Below are positions 36,401 through 43,777 of a stretch of 64,000 nucleotides of DNA, one piece after another. Both the position numbers and the translations under genes were made by a program. The notes beneath the pieces were generated by a model. It saw only the letters and a program-made list of their open reading frames with translations. It had not been told where the DNA came from and did not search any database. The DNA is from JAFDZV01 sp964455525. GTDB lineage: Bacteria; Bacteroidota; Ignavibacteria; OLB7. The stretch's first letter is position 1. Every line of letters starts with the position of its first letter. The stretch is taken from the NCBI GenBank assembly GCA_964455525.1, contig CAYVWR010000002.1:186001-250000 (forward strand). The letters run 5' to 3'.

Positions 36401-36550
36401 CTCTCTTCCCCGAAGCCGCAGCTCAGGCAGAACGGAGTTCAGGAGCATATCGCGCTCCGGCCCGAGATTGGGCGATGTGCTTACGAAAAAGATGCGCAGA
36501 TCGGAGTGATAGCGTGGATAGCGGCCAGAGAGAATAGGGCTGATAGTCAT
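33416..36550 (-). CDS. NLR-like protein: DUF4062, STAND NTPase and TPR repeats
   Basis: A 1044-residue cytoplasmic protein. The N-terminus (LRIFFVSTSPNLGPERDMLL, LPELRLRGRERGVFVVESD) is a DUF4062 domain, a TIR/nucleotide-hydrolase-like fold also at the start of nephrocystin-type proteins. A STAND-type ATPase follows: Walker A LTGEGGTGKSALLANW (K259), Walker B RMVLVIDGLDQL, then NLRLVVSTAT. From about residue 640 there are kinesin-light-chain-like TPRs (HPETAESLNDLALLYHDLHD, HPITATSLNNLAGSYRADGN, HPSTLTTMANVASILQ). Effector-NTPase-TPR order is that of bacterial NLRs (Avs/bNACHT/DSR types), where repeats sense a phage protein and trigger the N-terminal effector. It stands between the caspase operon and the M48 gene. 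The role is inferred; the architecture is clear. Confidence 0.88.
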   Translation of the reverse strand: MTISPILSGRYPRYHSDLRIFFVSTSPNLGPERDMLLNSVLPELRLRGRERGVFVVESDPLWEISLTPGRSGEIIAARLEELHGHRPIFIAILGTAHAASQARAQAPWLKDMDSGMESLTAMKFVEQVMDNQLMRERAFFYIPGDPDTPPGDGHPAALEKLRTLRSAARDGRFLVRDRLSSMKDLEAAILQDLLAILDRLHPPGEHLSLLGRWRRSQELFAASHRRSYVEFPGYFDRLDNHVAGDGVPLFLTGEGGTGKSALLANWMAYARSTTPAVPVIGHHVGAVAAENDLASVLRHIMSELKELYAISEQVPDSLNAMVAALPLWLERLRDKRMVLVIDGLDQLQTAARSLDWLPSDISPNLRLVVSTATSDDAGREIFERLVDRDWDEFQMKPLKLAQKRMIIDRMVSDTGNDLGADLLQRFTLVDTAFTPLLIHMSVREIQQTQSDGERDKLLTAQTHEEFFERIFERLENNHGRDLVADVMSLIWGTRTGLHIAELRQMNNADPEALARFLDAIDHYLSKRDTMLSFAHEHIRQEVQRRYLSSTAQQLGIHRRLAQYFASEPTSLRRATEEPWQWEHAGERGRLAACLSDIPMFNLLWRSDRRHELREYWVQLNDEKMLVESYEASFAAWRSRVPDAEEHAAMAEHLGTFFMASGLMERAEKYIRRALLLKEGLYGSNHIETAATLHTLAELLRQQGKFAEAEGYYRSALGILEGAPEPASLTMARVLSDLGLLYRDWGRHQFAFPFYQKAIELKERVCGADHPETAESLNDLALLYHDLHDFAMAIPLYKRALDIRQRRLGPNHPITATSLNNLAGSYRADGNLDESETLYYRALSIQEKMLGHDHPSTLTTMANVASILQARKKFPESVAMFTRAITSAVIKLGQEHPMTIGLRISSAYPVGQSGDYQGAERILREALTLAVQTLGATHPYVGICANNLGSLLLKMGRDDEAAPLYAQAIAAWEVSLGPDHPDVADAVEVLGAIYLRQNDLDAAERCARRAMAIQVKLSGPDQASPRTLVDMLEKIRSARDEHSRI

Positions 36551-36912
36551 GGCGTACGGATGCTTGTCGTAGGATGGAAGGTTGAACGGCCCAGGATAGC
36601 CAGGCGTGCCGGTCTGGCCCTGGCGCTCCCGTTGTCACAGTGAGGGCATCGATTCCTGTGATAAGGGTCATGCCAGCCCGTGCGATATGCGCGATGCCGG
36701 ACAGGGCGCATTCGGAATCTACTGAATCGGATGTCTTGTGAAACAGGCGTTCTATATGTAGATGATACGTAGGTGCCCCGGCAGCCCCCCATGATATGTT
36801 TGTGGCGCGTAGATGCGGGTGGTGCTGCGGATATGGGGGCTGATTGCGCTCGTAAAGCCCGGCAACACACATTCCCATACAGTCATGGTCAATCAAGTTA
36901 CGGAGGTATCCA
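36551..36912. other. 362-base divergent intergenic region
   Basis: It lies between the NLR-like and M48 genes and must hold both promoters. I see no gene or clear inverted repeat. Confidence 0.35.
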
Positions 36913-38517
36913 GTGGCGTTACGGCAATCCTGTACAACGTTGGTGCTTGTGTTCTTTGTTGGTTGCCTTGCGCATTACGATGAATCAATATCGCAGATGA
37001 GAACGTTCCCGGAGAAGAAAGAGGCTGTTAGGAGGATCTTTAACGATATCGTCGATGCTATCAATGATAAGGATCTCCCCCCGCATCTGGAGGTGCGTCC
37101 GGGCAAAAGCAGTGGGATCGGCTATAATGCGGGCGAAAAGGTCGTTGTCATTGATGAAGAGGTCATCGACCTCTGCTATAGGATCGGCAAGGACTCGCTG
37201 GATGCGCTTTCATTCCTTATCAGCCATGAGCTTGCCCATTATTATAAAGGATATAATAATGGAAAAAGGAGCAGGAAAGAGCAGGAAAAAATCAGAAGCA
37301 TTACAAGGGAACAAACGGATATGGAGGATACCGAGGGGGAGGCGGATTATTTTGCCGGGTTCTACGGGCGTCTGGCCGGATACGATCCTCTCAGAGTGGC
37401 CGCACGTGTGCTTGAGAACTACTATAGCGAGTATAAGCTTCCTGATATCATAGAGGGATATCCGCCGCTGGGACGGCGAAAAGCTATCGCCAGCCAGATC
37501 CATGATGAATTGAAATACCTTGTCCCCATCTTTCAGATGGCCAACTATCTTGGCCTTGTTGGACGATATTCCTATGCCCAGATATTCTACGATCATGTCA
37601 TCCAGCGGTTCGCAAGCCGTGAAATATTGAATAATGCAGGCGTCGTCTACACGTTGGGTGCTCTTCAGATTCTCGATAGCCAGTCGGTAAGCTATATCTA
37701 TCCGCTTGAGCTTGATGCCGATACACGATTGCGCGGAATAGATCGCGGCACACGGAGCACAAGCCCCGAGGATAGTATGGCCGGCCGCCGGTTGATCGAT
37801 AGCGCCGAGATCCGTTTTGCAAAGGCGATGGCAAGCGATAGGCGTTATAGCTCCGCCGGTATCAACCTTGCTACCGTATATGTCCTGAAAGGGGAGTACC
37901 GGAGAGCGATAACGCTGGCCGATAGCCTTATGAAAAGCGATACTGCCATGGATGTCCAGGTGCTTGCAACGACGGTCGCCAGCATTGCCTATGCCAGAAT
38001 GGGCGATAAGAACAGGGCCAGGAAAGAGCTGAGGCGTATACGGAAAAAAGCCGAAAAACGTGGTATGGATGAGATCGTCCGGCTTAATCTGGATGTGCTG
38101 GATGGTAAAGCGCTTCCTGCGATTCATTCTCCGGGCTATCCGAGCGTTCACGAAACTATTAATGGATTGCGAGGGGATGATACAAACGCGGTGCTGACCG
38201 CCGATATGTCCGCTACGGTAGGCAGGGATACCATAACGATATTTGCGAAAAATGTGTGGAATTATGATGTGCTCTTTACTCGCACGCCCGGCTCCTGGGT
38301 GCAGTTTATTTGCACCGAACCGGAATTCGACGATCGAACAAAAAAAGGTATCAGGATCGGCAGCCCTGCCGGGAAGGTTCGGGAGGAGTATGGCGAGGAA
38401 CCACGTATGGTAAAAGCTCGCCAGGGAACCTATTATATCTATGAATTTTCAAAGATGATATTCCTGATCGGAACAGACGATCAGGTGCGCAGATGGATGG
38501 TCTATGGGTCCGGCTAA
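36913..38517 (+). CDS. M48-family zinc metallopeptidase with TPR-like C-terminal half
   Basis: A 534-residue protein. The N-terminus (SCTTLVLVFFVGCLAHYDES) is a signal with lipobox FFVGC, so it is probably a periplasm-facing lipoprotein. The gluzincin motif HELAHYY gives zinc ligands H105 and H109 with catalytic E106; the third ligand is E143 in TEGEADYFAGFYG, typical of M48 (HtpX/BepA-like) enzymes. Residues about 200-400 are TPR-like helices (YSYAQIFYDHVIQRFASREI, AEIRFAKAMASDRRYSSAGI, GEYRRAITLADSLMKSDTAM). The last 130 residues form another domain ending RRWMVYGSG. The peptidase-TPR layout recalls BepA, which acts in outer-membrane protein quality control. It precedes the CHAT gene on the same strand by 133 bases. 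Confidence 0.85.
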   Translation: MALRQSCTTLVLVFFVGCLAHYDESISQMRTFPEKKEAVRRIFNDIVDAINDKDLPPHLEVRPGKSSGIGYNAGEKVVVIDEEVIDLCYRIGKDSLDALSFLISHELAHYYKGYNNGKRSRKEQEKIRSITREQTDMEDTEGEADYFAGFYGRLAGYDPLRVAARVLENYYSEYKLPDIIEGYPPLGRRKAIASQIHDELKYLVPIFQMANYLGLVGRYSYAQIFYDHVIQRFASREILNNAGVVYTLGALQILDSQSVSYIYPLELDADTRLRGIDRGTRSTSPEDSMAGRRLIDSAEIRFAKAMASDRRYSSAGINLATVYVLKGEYRRAITLADSLMKSDTAMDVQVLATTVASIAYARMGDKNRARKELRRIRKKAEKRGMDEIVRLNLDVLDGKALPAIHSPGYPSVHETINGLRGDDTNAVLTADMSATVGRDTITIFAKNVWNYDVLFTRTPGSWVQFICTEPEFDDRTKKGIRIGSPAGKVREEYGEEPRMVKARQGTYYIYEFSKMIFLIGTDDQVRRWMVYGSG

Positions 38518-38650
38518 TCGCCGGACTGCCATCATGGCCTGATGGGCATGCGTAGCGCTCCATTTCGATCGCTGATTCCATATCCTTTAATCTGCCCTGG
38601 CGCCTCGTTGTGTAATGATGCGCCGCTGAACCCTATTCCCATAACGAACC

Positions 38651-41600
38651 GTGGCATATCGTATCGCTCGCATGGTCTTTCGCGTGTTATTCCTTGGTGT
38701 GGCTGGCTTGGTTGTGGCATCGGCATCGCTTCACTGCCAGCATCGCCATACCATCCCGATCTCTCTGCTCGATCGCTGGGAGCCGTATGGCGGGGAACAG
38801 GTGATAACCGACTCGGCATATCACGCCCTGATGTATGCGGGAGAGGAAGGTTCCGATGCCGAATCGGCCCGGAGCGCCGTTGATGATGAGATTGCGTGGC
38901 TTCTCGCCCATACAAGCATTGCATCGGCAGCCAGGATCACTACCATGGCGATCGAGCTGTACAGGCAGGGGGATGCCAGGAGGGCGGACACGCTCTTCAA
39001 GAGCGCGCTGAACATGACCCGCTCGCTCCTCGGCAGGAAGAAAACCAGCCCGGATCTGGCAGTGGCCGTTACCAATATGGCGCTGTTTTGTTATGAGCGG
39101 CGTTCCTATAGCTATGCCAAACGATTGTTCGCCGAGGCCGTGGCGATACGGCGGAAATGCTCATCCGGCAGACCCGATCCATCGCTTGTCCGGTCCATTC
39201 TTGTGCTGGGGGCATTCTACCATAATCGAACATACGATGATAGCGCACGCGTCCTGCTGGATGAGGCCGTGGCTGCATCGAGCGGGCTTGAGGGGGCCGA
39301 TGCAATTCCTCTGCGTATCGAGAGCCTGCATGCTGCCGGGATCGTGTACTGCGGCCAGCGCGATTACGGGAAGGCGGATTCTCTCTTCGCTGAGGCTATC
39401 CGCCTGGCCCGCACCCTTGATGCCGACGTGGGGTCGCCACGGTTTGTGTGGGTTCTCGGCGATATCGCATCCATATGCCAGGAGCGGGGGGCCTATGCAA
39501 TGGCCATGCCCTTGCTCGCCGAGGTGCTGGCCGCACAGGAGCGTTGGTATAGGGGAGAGCCACATCACGATATCGCCAGCACGTTGAGCAGGTTGGGAGT
39601 GCTCCGCCAGCAGGGGCAGGACTATGCGGGTGCGGATTCCGCGTTCACCGCAGCGCTGGCGATGGCCCGCCTGCTCTGTGTGGGCGCTGCCGATTCCCTG
39701 CTTGCGGCGCATATCGGCATGCTGGGAGATTTTCATGCCCGGCATGGTGATGTCGTGAAAGCCGGGGCGTTGCTGGAGGAATCCCTCCATATCCGCCGTG
39801 CTCTCTATGGGGACCAGGCACATCCCGATCTGGCCCGTAACCTTGCGGCCGTGGGGCGGCTGCGCGTGGAGCGCGGCGATTATGTGAGGGCCGATTCAGT
39901 GTTATATCCCGCCCTGCTTATGTATCGCCAGTTGTATGGACGGATGCCACGATTTGAACATGCCACGGTGTATATGCTGCTCGGACGGGCGCTCCAGGGG
40001 GAGGGATATTACAAGGATGCCAGCGCAAAGTTCAGCGAAGCATATGATATGTACCGGAGGCAGTTCGGCGAGGGGCCACATCCCATCATTGCCGAGATCC
40101 TCGCCGATCGTGCCAATCTTGCCATCGATCGTGCCGATTATGCCACATCGGAGAACTATCTGAATAAAGCCCTGCCGATGTATCGCCGTGTGTTTGCCGA
40201 TTCCAGCGACCCCGGTTTTGCGCTCTGCCTGAAGTATGCCGCACGGCATTATCACCAGCGGGGTGAGCTTGACATGGCCGACTCGTTGTTCCGGGAATCG
40301 CTGGCGATGTTCCATCGTCTCGATAATCCGCGCTATCACCGCCACCTGGCGAGCTGTCTTACCGATCTGAGCGCAATCCGCGCGGAGCGTGGCGATCCTG
40401 CCGGGGCGCTGGCAGTGCTGAAGGAGGCCATGGCATTGCTGCGGTCGATGTATGGCCAGGACGATCGTTTCGATCTGGCGATGACGATGAACAGCATCGG
40501 AGGTTTGTATCTGGCAGAGCGGGCATACGATACGGCCATGCCGTTTCTGGAGCGTGCGGTGGCGATGTATGAGCGTTTATGCCAGGGAAAGGACCACCCG
40601 GATCGCGCCGCAAGCATCCGCAATCTTGCCATAGCTCATGCGCATAACGGTGATACCACGGTGGCCGACTCCCTGTTCACCGTGGCGCTGGATATCTGTT
40701 CCCGACTGTACAGCCGTGGCGGTTATCTCGATCATGCCATGATCCTGTATTCGGTTGCACGTGCGGCGGAGATGTTCGGCATGCAGAAACGGGCACATGA
40801 TGCATACAAGGAGCTTCTGCGCATGCTGCCACGCGCAATGAGAGAGTCAAGCCTGTTTGAAGCGGAGGAGCAGCAGATCCAGTTTCAAGCGCGTTTATCA
40901 CAGGCCTCGTCGGCCCTTCTCAGCTATTTTCTCCGCCATGGTGAATCCGGGCCGTTGTACGATGCCGCGCTCTGGTCGAAGGGGAGAGTGCTTGGCGCGG
41001 TGGAATGGCGCAATCATGTTCTGATGGAGTTGGGGGGAGCCGATACAACCATTATGGCGCTCCGGCGGGATTTGCAGGATGCGCAACGCTTCCTTTCCGA
41101 TACACGTGCCGGAGCAGATAGCAGTTACTACGATCAATGGCAGGTACAGCGGCAGAAAACGCTGGAGATGAGCCGTGATATCGAGAGCAAGCTTACCAGA
41201 CAGAGCGCCACGTTCAAGGCGCGGAAGCAGGAATCGCTCTGGCATGAGCTTCGGAAGCGGTTGAAACGAGGAGAGTGCCTGGTGGAGTTTGTTCGGGTTC
41301 CGTATGCTACCAGCAAACGCTGGACCGACTCAGTCTTCTACTGCGCTCTGGTTCTGCGTCCCGGCTTTAACCATCCCGATCTGGTAAGGCTGTGCGAGGA
41401 GCGCCAGGTCGAGGATGTGCTCCGTTTCTCCGTTGGCCACCCGGTCCGTGATTCCGAGAGTTATATCCATGATGCAAACCGTAGGGCCAGATTGTACGAG
41501 CTTGTCTGGAAGCCGATCGACTCGTTGCTTGCCAGGGTCGGCACGGTCTACATAAGCCCAGACGGTATACTGAACCGTGTGGCATTCGGTGTGCTGAGCG

Positions 41601-42763
41601 GTGAGTCGGGGCCGATGCTGCTCGATCGCTATAAACTCCTCTATCTGTTCAGCACTCGCGATGTGATGCCGGTCCCTCTTCTCGGTAATACCCCGCGTGT
41701 CGCCGAGAAGACCGCCCTGGTGCTGGGAGGGGCGAACTTCGATGCCGCCGATGCGCCTCCGCTGCGCGCTGGAGGTGCCCTGAGAAAGAGGAGGCATCAG
41801 GTTGCCGATAGAGGGACCTACTGGCCGGGACCGGGGGCTGACGGTCTCCAGCGCGAATCGGCGGTCGGGACATCCCCTTCGGAGGATGGGGAATCGTTCT
41901 GGGAGGATGATGAGGTCGAGGCAGATATCGAGATACCGGCCCCGGAGAACCCGCAGGTTCAGCGCGAGCCGGTGGTGGGGACACTGCTTCAGATGGCTGG
42001 CGGTTCACCGCACGAGCATGATGCGGTTGATGGAGACCCGGGCCTGCCGAACTCCGAGGATGACCTCGCCTGGCGCGAGTCGGCAGTGGGGGGATCGCTT
42101 CGGGCGCTTGCCGGATCGCTCCAGGAGGCCGATAGCCTCAGCGTGCTGTTGAAGCGGCATCACTATGGCGTCAAACTTCTGACCGGTGACCAGGCCACCG
42201 AGGAGGCATTTCTGCAACTGAAGTCCCCATCAGTGCTCCATGTGGCCACGCATGGATTTGTCTTTCCCGAACCTCAGCTATCCCCTCAGGAACGCGAGCG
42301 TATGGAGGCGCGGGGGGGCATTGGCATGATCCGCTATGCCAGGAACCCACTGCTGCGCTCCGGTCTTCTGCTGGCGGGGGCCAATCGCGTCTGGACCGGG
42401 CTGGCCCCCCTGCCGGAAGTTGGCGATGGAATCGTTACCGCCTATGATGTTGCCACCATGAACTTGAGCCGGACCGAACTGGTTGTGCTCTCGGCCTGTG
42501 AGACAGGGCTGGGGGATATCGTTGCCGGTGAAGGTGTGTTCGGGCTGAAGCGTGCGTTCCGTACAGCAGGGGCCAGGGCCGTAATGATAAGCCTCTGGAA
42601 AGTTCCCGACCAGCAGACCCAGGAGCTGATGCAGATTTTTTATACCAACTGGCTTGAGAGGAAGATGGATAAGGCCCAGGCGCTCACCGAGGCACAGCGG
42701 GAGCTGGGGCGCCGATATAAAGATCCATACTACTGGGCTGCCTTTGTATTGATGGGGGAATAA
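38651..42763 (+). CDS. TPR-CHAT caspase-like protease
   Basis: A 1370-residue protein. The N-terminus has a hydrophobic segment (VLFLGVAGLVVASASLHC) that is a signal peptide, lipobox-like signal or anchor. Residues about 90-800 are TPRs with a 42-residue period (DARRADTLFKSALNMTRSLL; RSYSYAKRLFAEAVAIRRKC; RADYATSENYLNKALPMYRR; AYDTAMPFLERAVAMYERLC). The C-terminal CHAT domain has catalytic H1201 in HVATHGFVF and C1283 in VVLSACETGLGD. Between them and the TPRs lies a three-fold 37-residue repeat starting at about residues 1066, 1103 and 1140. CHAT proteases cut specific partner proteins; the best known, Csx29, is a TPR-CHAT enzyme switched on by CRISPR, but no Cas gene is here. Substrate candidates are its neighbours. 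Confidence 0.9.
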   Translation: MAYRIARMVFRVLFLGVAGLVVASASLHCQHRHTIPISLLDRWEPYGGEQVITDSAYHALMYAGEEGSDAESARSAVDDEIAWLLAHTSIASAARITTMAIELYRQGDARRADTLFKSALNMTRSLLGRKKTSPDLAVAVTNMALFCYERRSYSYAKRLFAEAVAIRRKCSSGRPDPSLVRSILVLGAFYHNRTYDDSARVLLDEAVAASSGLEGADAIPLRIESLHAAGIVYCGQRDYGKADSLFAEAIRLARTLDADVGSPRFVWVLGDIASICQERGAYAMAMPLLAEVLAAQERWYRGEPHHDIASTLSRLGVLRQQGQDYAGADSAFTAALAMARLLCVGAADSLLAAHIGMLGDFHARHGDVVKAGALLEESLHIRRALYGDQAHPDLARNLAAVGRLRVERGDYVRADSVLYPALLMYRQLYGRMPRFEHATVYMLLGRALQGEGYYKDASAKFSEAYDMYRRQFGEGPHPIIAEILADRANLAIDRADYATSENYLNKALPMYRRVFADSSDPGFALCLKYAARHYHQRGELDMADSLFRESLAMFHRLDNPRYHRHLASCLTDLSAIRAERGDPAGALAVLKEAMALLRSMYGQDDRFDLAMTMNSIGGLYLAERAYDTAMPFLERAVAMYERLCQGKDHPDRAASIRNLAIAHAHNGDTTVADSLFTVALDICSRLYSRGGYLDHAMILYSVARAAEMFGMQKRAHDAYKELLRMLPRAMRESSLFEAEEQQIQFQARLSQASSALLSYFLRHGESGPLYDAALWSKGRVLGAVEWRNHVLMELGGADTTIMALRRDLQDAQRFLSDTRAGADSSYYDQWQVQRQKTLEMSRDIESKLTRQSATFKARKQESLWHELRKRLKRGECLVEFVRVPYATSKRWTDSVFYCALVLRPGFNHPDLVRLCEERQVEDVLRFSVGHPVRDSESYIHDANRRARLYELVWKPIDSLLARVGTVYISPDGILNRVAFGVLSGESGPMLLDRYKLLYLFSTRDVMPVPLLGNTPRVAEKTALVLGGANFDAADAPPLRAGGALRKRRHQVADRGTYWPGPGADGLQRESAVGTSPSEDGESFWEDDEVEADIEIPAPENPQVQREPVVGTLLQMAGGSPHEHDAVDGDPGLPNSEDDLAWRESAVGGSLRALAGSLQEADSLSVLLKRHHYGVKLLTGDQATEEAFLQLKSPSVLHVATHGFVFPEPQLSPQERERMEARGGIGMIRYARNPLLRSGLLLAGANRVWTGLAPLPEVGDGIVTAYDVATMNLSRTELVVLSACETGLGDIVAGEGVFGLKRAFRTAGARAVMISLWKVPDQQTQELMQIFYTNWLERKMDKAQALTEAQRELGRRYKDPYYWAAFVLMGE
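41846..42178 (+). repeat. Three tandem 111-base repeats inside the CHAT gene
   Basis: The sequences LQRESAVGTS, VQREPVVGTL and AWRESAVGGS begin exactly 111 bases apart (41846, 41957, 42068). The copies have diverged beyond their first ten residues. The third runs into the normal CHAT core, so the first two are additions. Confidence 0.7.
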
Positions 42764-42887
42764 AAGGGGCCGGTTGCTGCCTGCTGTGCTGCATGCACCG
42801 GGTTGCCACTGCTCCGCCGCCAATCCGATGCGCGGGCGATCGCCGATAACTCATACCGACTACTTATCATACCTACTCACACTCGTT

Positions 42888-43694
42888 ATGCAGCAACAAG
42901 GACAACAACCACAACGCATTCAAATGGCCGTGGCGACAAAACCTGCCGGGGCCTCGTTCCTCCGGTTCTGCGCATGGATATGGGGCATTCTGGGCATCAT
43001 TTGCGGCATGTCGTATAAGGAGACGGACTGGAGGCTCGGCGTGCTGGCAATGGCTGCCGGATTTCTTATGCTCCCTGCCATACGTGCGCTGATCAGCCGT
43101 GTGCTTGGCTTCCGGCTGGTTCACCCGATGGCGATGGGAGCGGTTGTGCTGGTTATCGTGATGATGATAGGGCGTGATATCAGTCTGAAAGATTCTGCCA
43201 AGAAGGAGCAGCAGGCCGCGATTGCCCGCGAGGCGGAGAAACAGGACCGCGTTTTTCTCGAACGGTATCCGTTCGTAAGCCGCGATTCCCTGCATGCCTG
43301 GAGGAAATCTGCCGCCGATAGTATCGCAGATCCTGGCGGAACCCTGGCGTCTTTTCTGGAGCGGCAGCAGCAGGCATACCACAGGCGTCTCGACGACTCG
43401 ATGCTCCATGCGAAGAACTGGCGGAAGGATTCCATTCTTGCCGCGAAAAAGCGGCGTGCGGATTCGCTGGCGGATCTTCGTGAGGCCCGGCGGTTGGCGG
43501 AACTTCGCGAGATCCGGCGGCTGGCAGAACTTCGCGAGGCCCGACGGCTGGCGGCAGAGCAGAAACGGTGGTCAAAGGAATCGTACCGCGCAAACACGGG
43601 GGGAGGCTATAGCGGCGGCCGTGTTATCCACACGGGGCCGCGTGGTGGCCGCTACTATATCAATAGCAACGGCAATAAAACCTATGTCAAATGA
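42888..43694 (+). CDS. Membrane protein with repetitive coiled coil and PRGGxYY tail
   Basis: A 268-residue protein. Two or three membrane segments lie near the N-terminus (FLRFCAWIWGILGIICGMSY, LGVLAMAAGFLMLPAIRALI, MAMGAVVLVIVMMIG). A long charged helix follows (KKEQQAAIAREAEKQDRVFL), then repeated LAELREARR units, and the tail GPRGGRYYINSNGNKTYVK. That tail motif (PRGGxYYxNxxGxKxYV) ends many colicin-like, phage and surface proteins of unknown role. The start is ATG 42888; an in-frame extension to 42774 does not look coding. It follows the CHAT gene by 124 bases on the same strand, so it may be a partner or substrate of that protease; this is inference. Confidence 0.72.
   Translation: MQQQGQQPQRIQMAVATKPAGASFLRFCAWIWGILGIICGMSYKETDWRLGVLAMAAGFLMLPAIRALISRVLGFRLVHPMAMGAVVLVIVMMIGRDISLKDSAKKEQQAAIAREAEKQDRVFLERYPFVSRDSLHAWRKSAADSIADPGGTLASFLERQQQAYHRRLDDSMLHAKNWRKDSILAAKKRRADSLADLREARRLAELREIRRLAELREARRLAAEQKRWSKESYRANTGGGYSGGRVIHTGPRGGRYYINSNGNKTYVK
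43467..43547 (+). repeat. Three tandem 27-base repeats (LAELREARR)
   Basis: Three in-frame copies of a nine-residue unit (LADLREARR, LAELREIRR, LAELREARR) within the coiled coil of the membrane protein. Such repeats can vary in number by slippage. Confidence 0.75.
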
Positions 43695-43708
43695 AGGTAA
43701 GGGGCTGC

Positions 43709-43740
43709 TCCCATCTGCCGGTGATTCCAGGCAGATGGGA
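43709..43740. terminator. Bidirectional terminator hairpin
   Basis: TCCCATCTGCC (43709-43719) pairs perfectly with GGCAGATGGGA (43730-43740), between the convergent membrane protein and PiT genes. Confidence 0.6.
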
Positions 43741-43777
43741 ACAGATGCCGCGTCGCCTTCTCCGACCTGCCGGACTT

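Noticed and set aside
38651..42763. CRISPR-linked Craspase system because of the TPR-CHAT protein
   Set aside because: No cas gene or repeat array is in the window, and this CHAT protein has its own hydrophobic N-terminus and insert.
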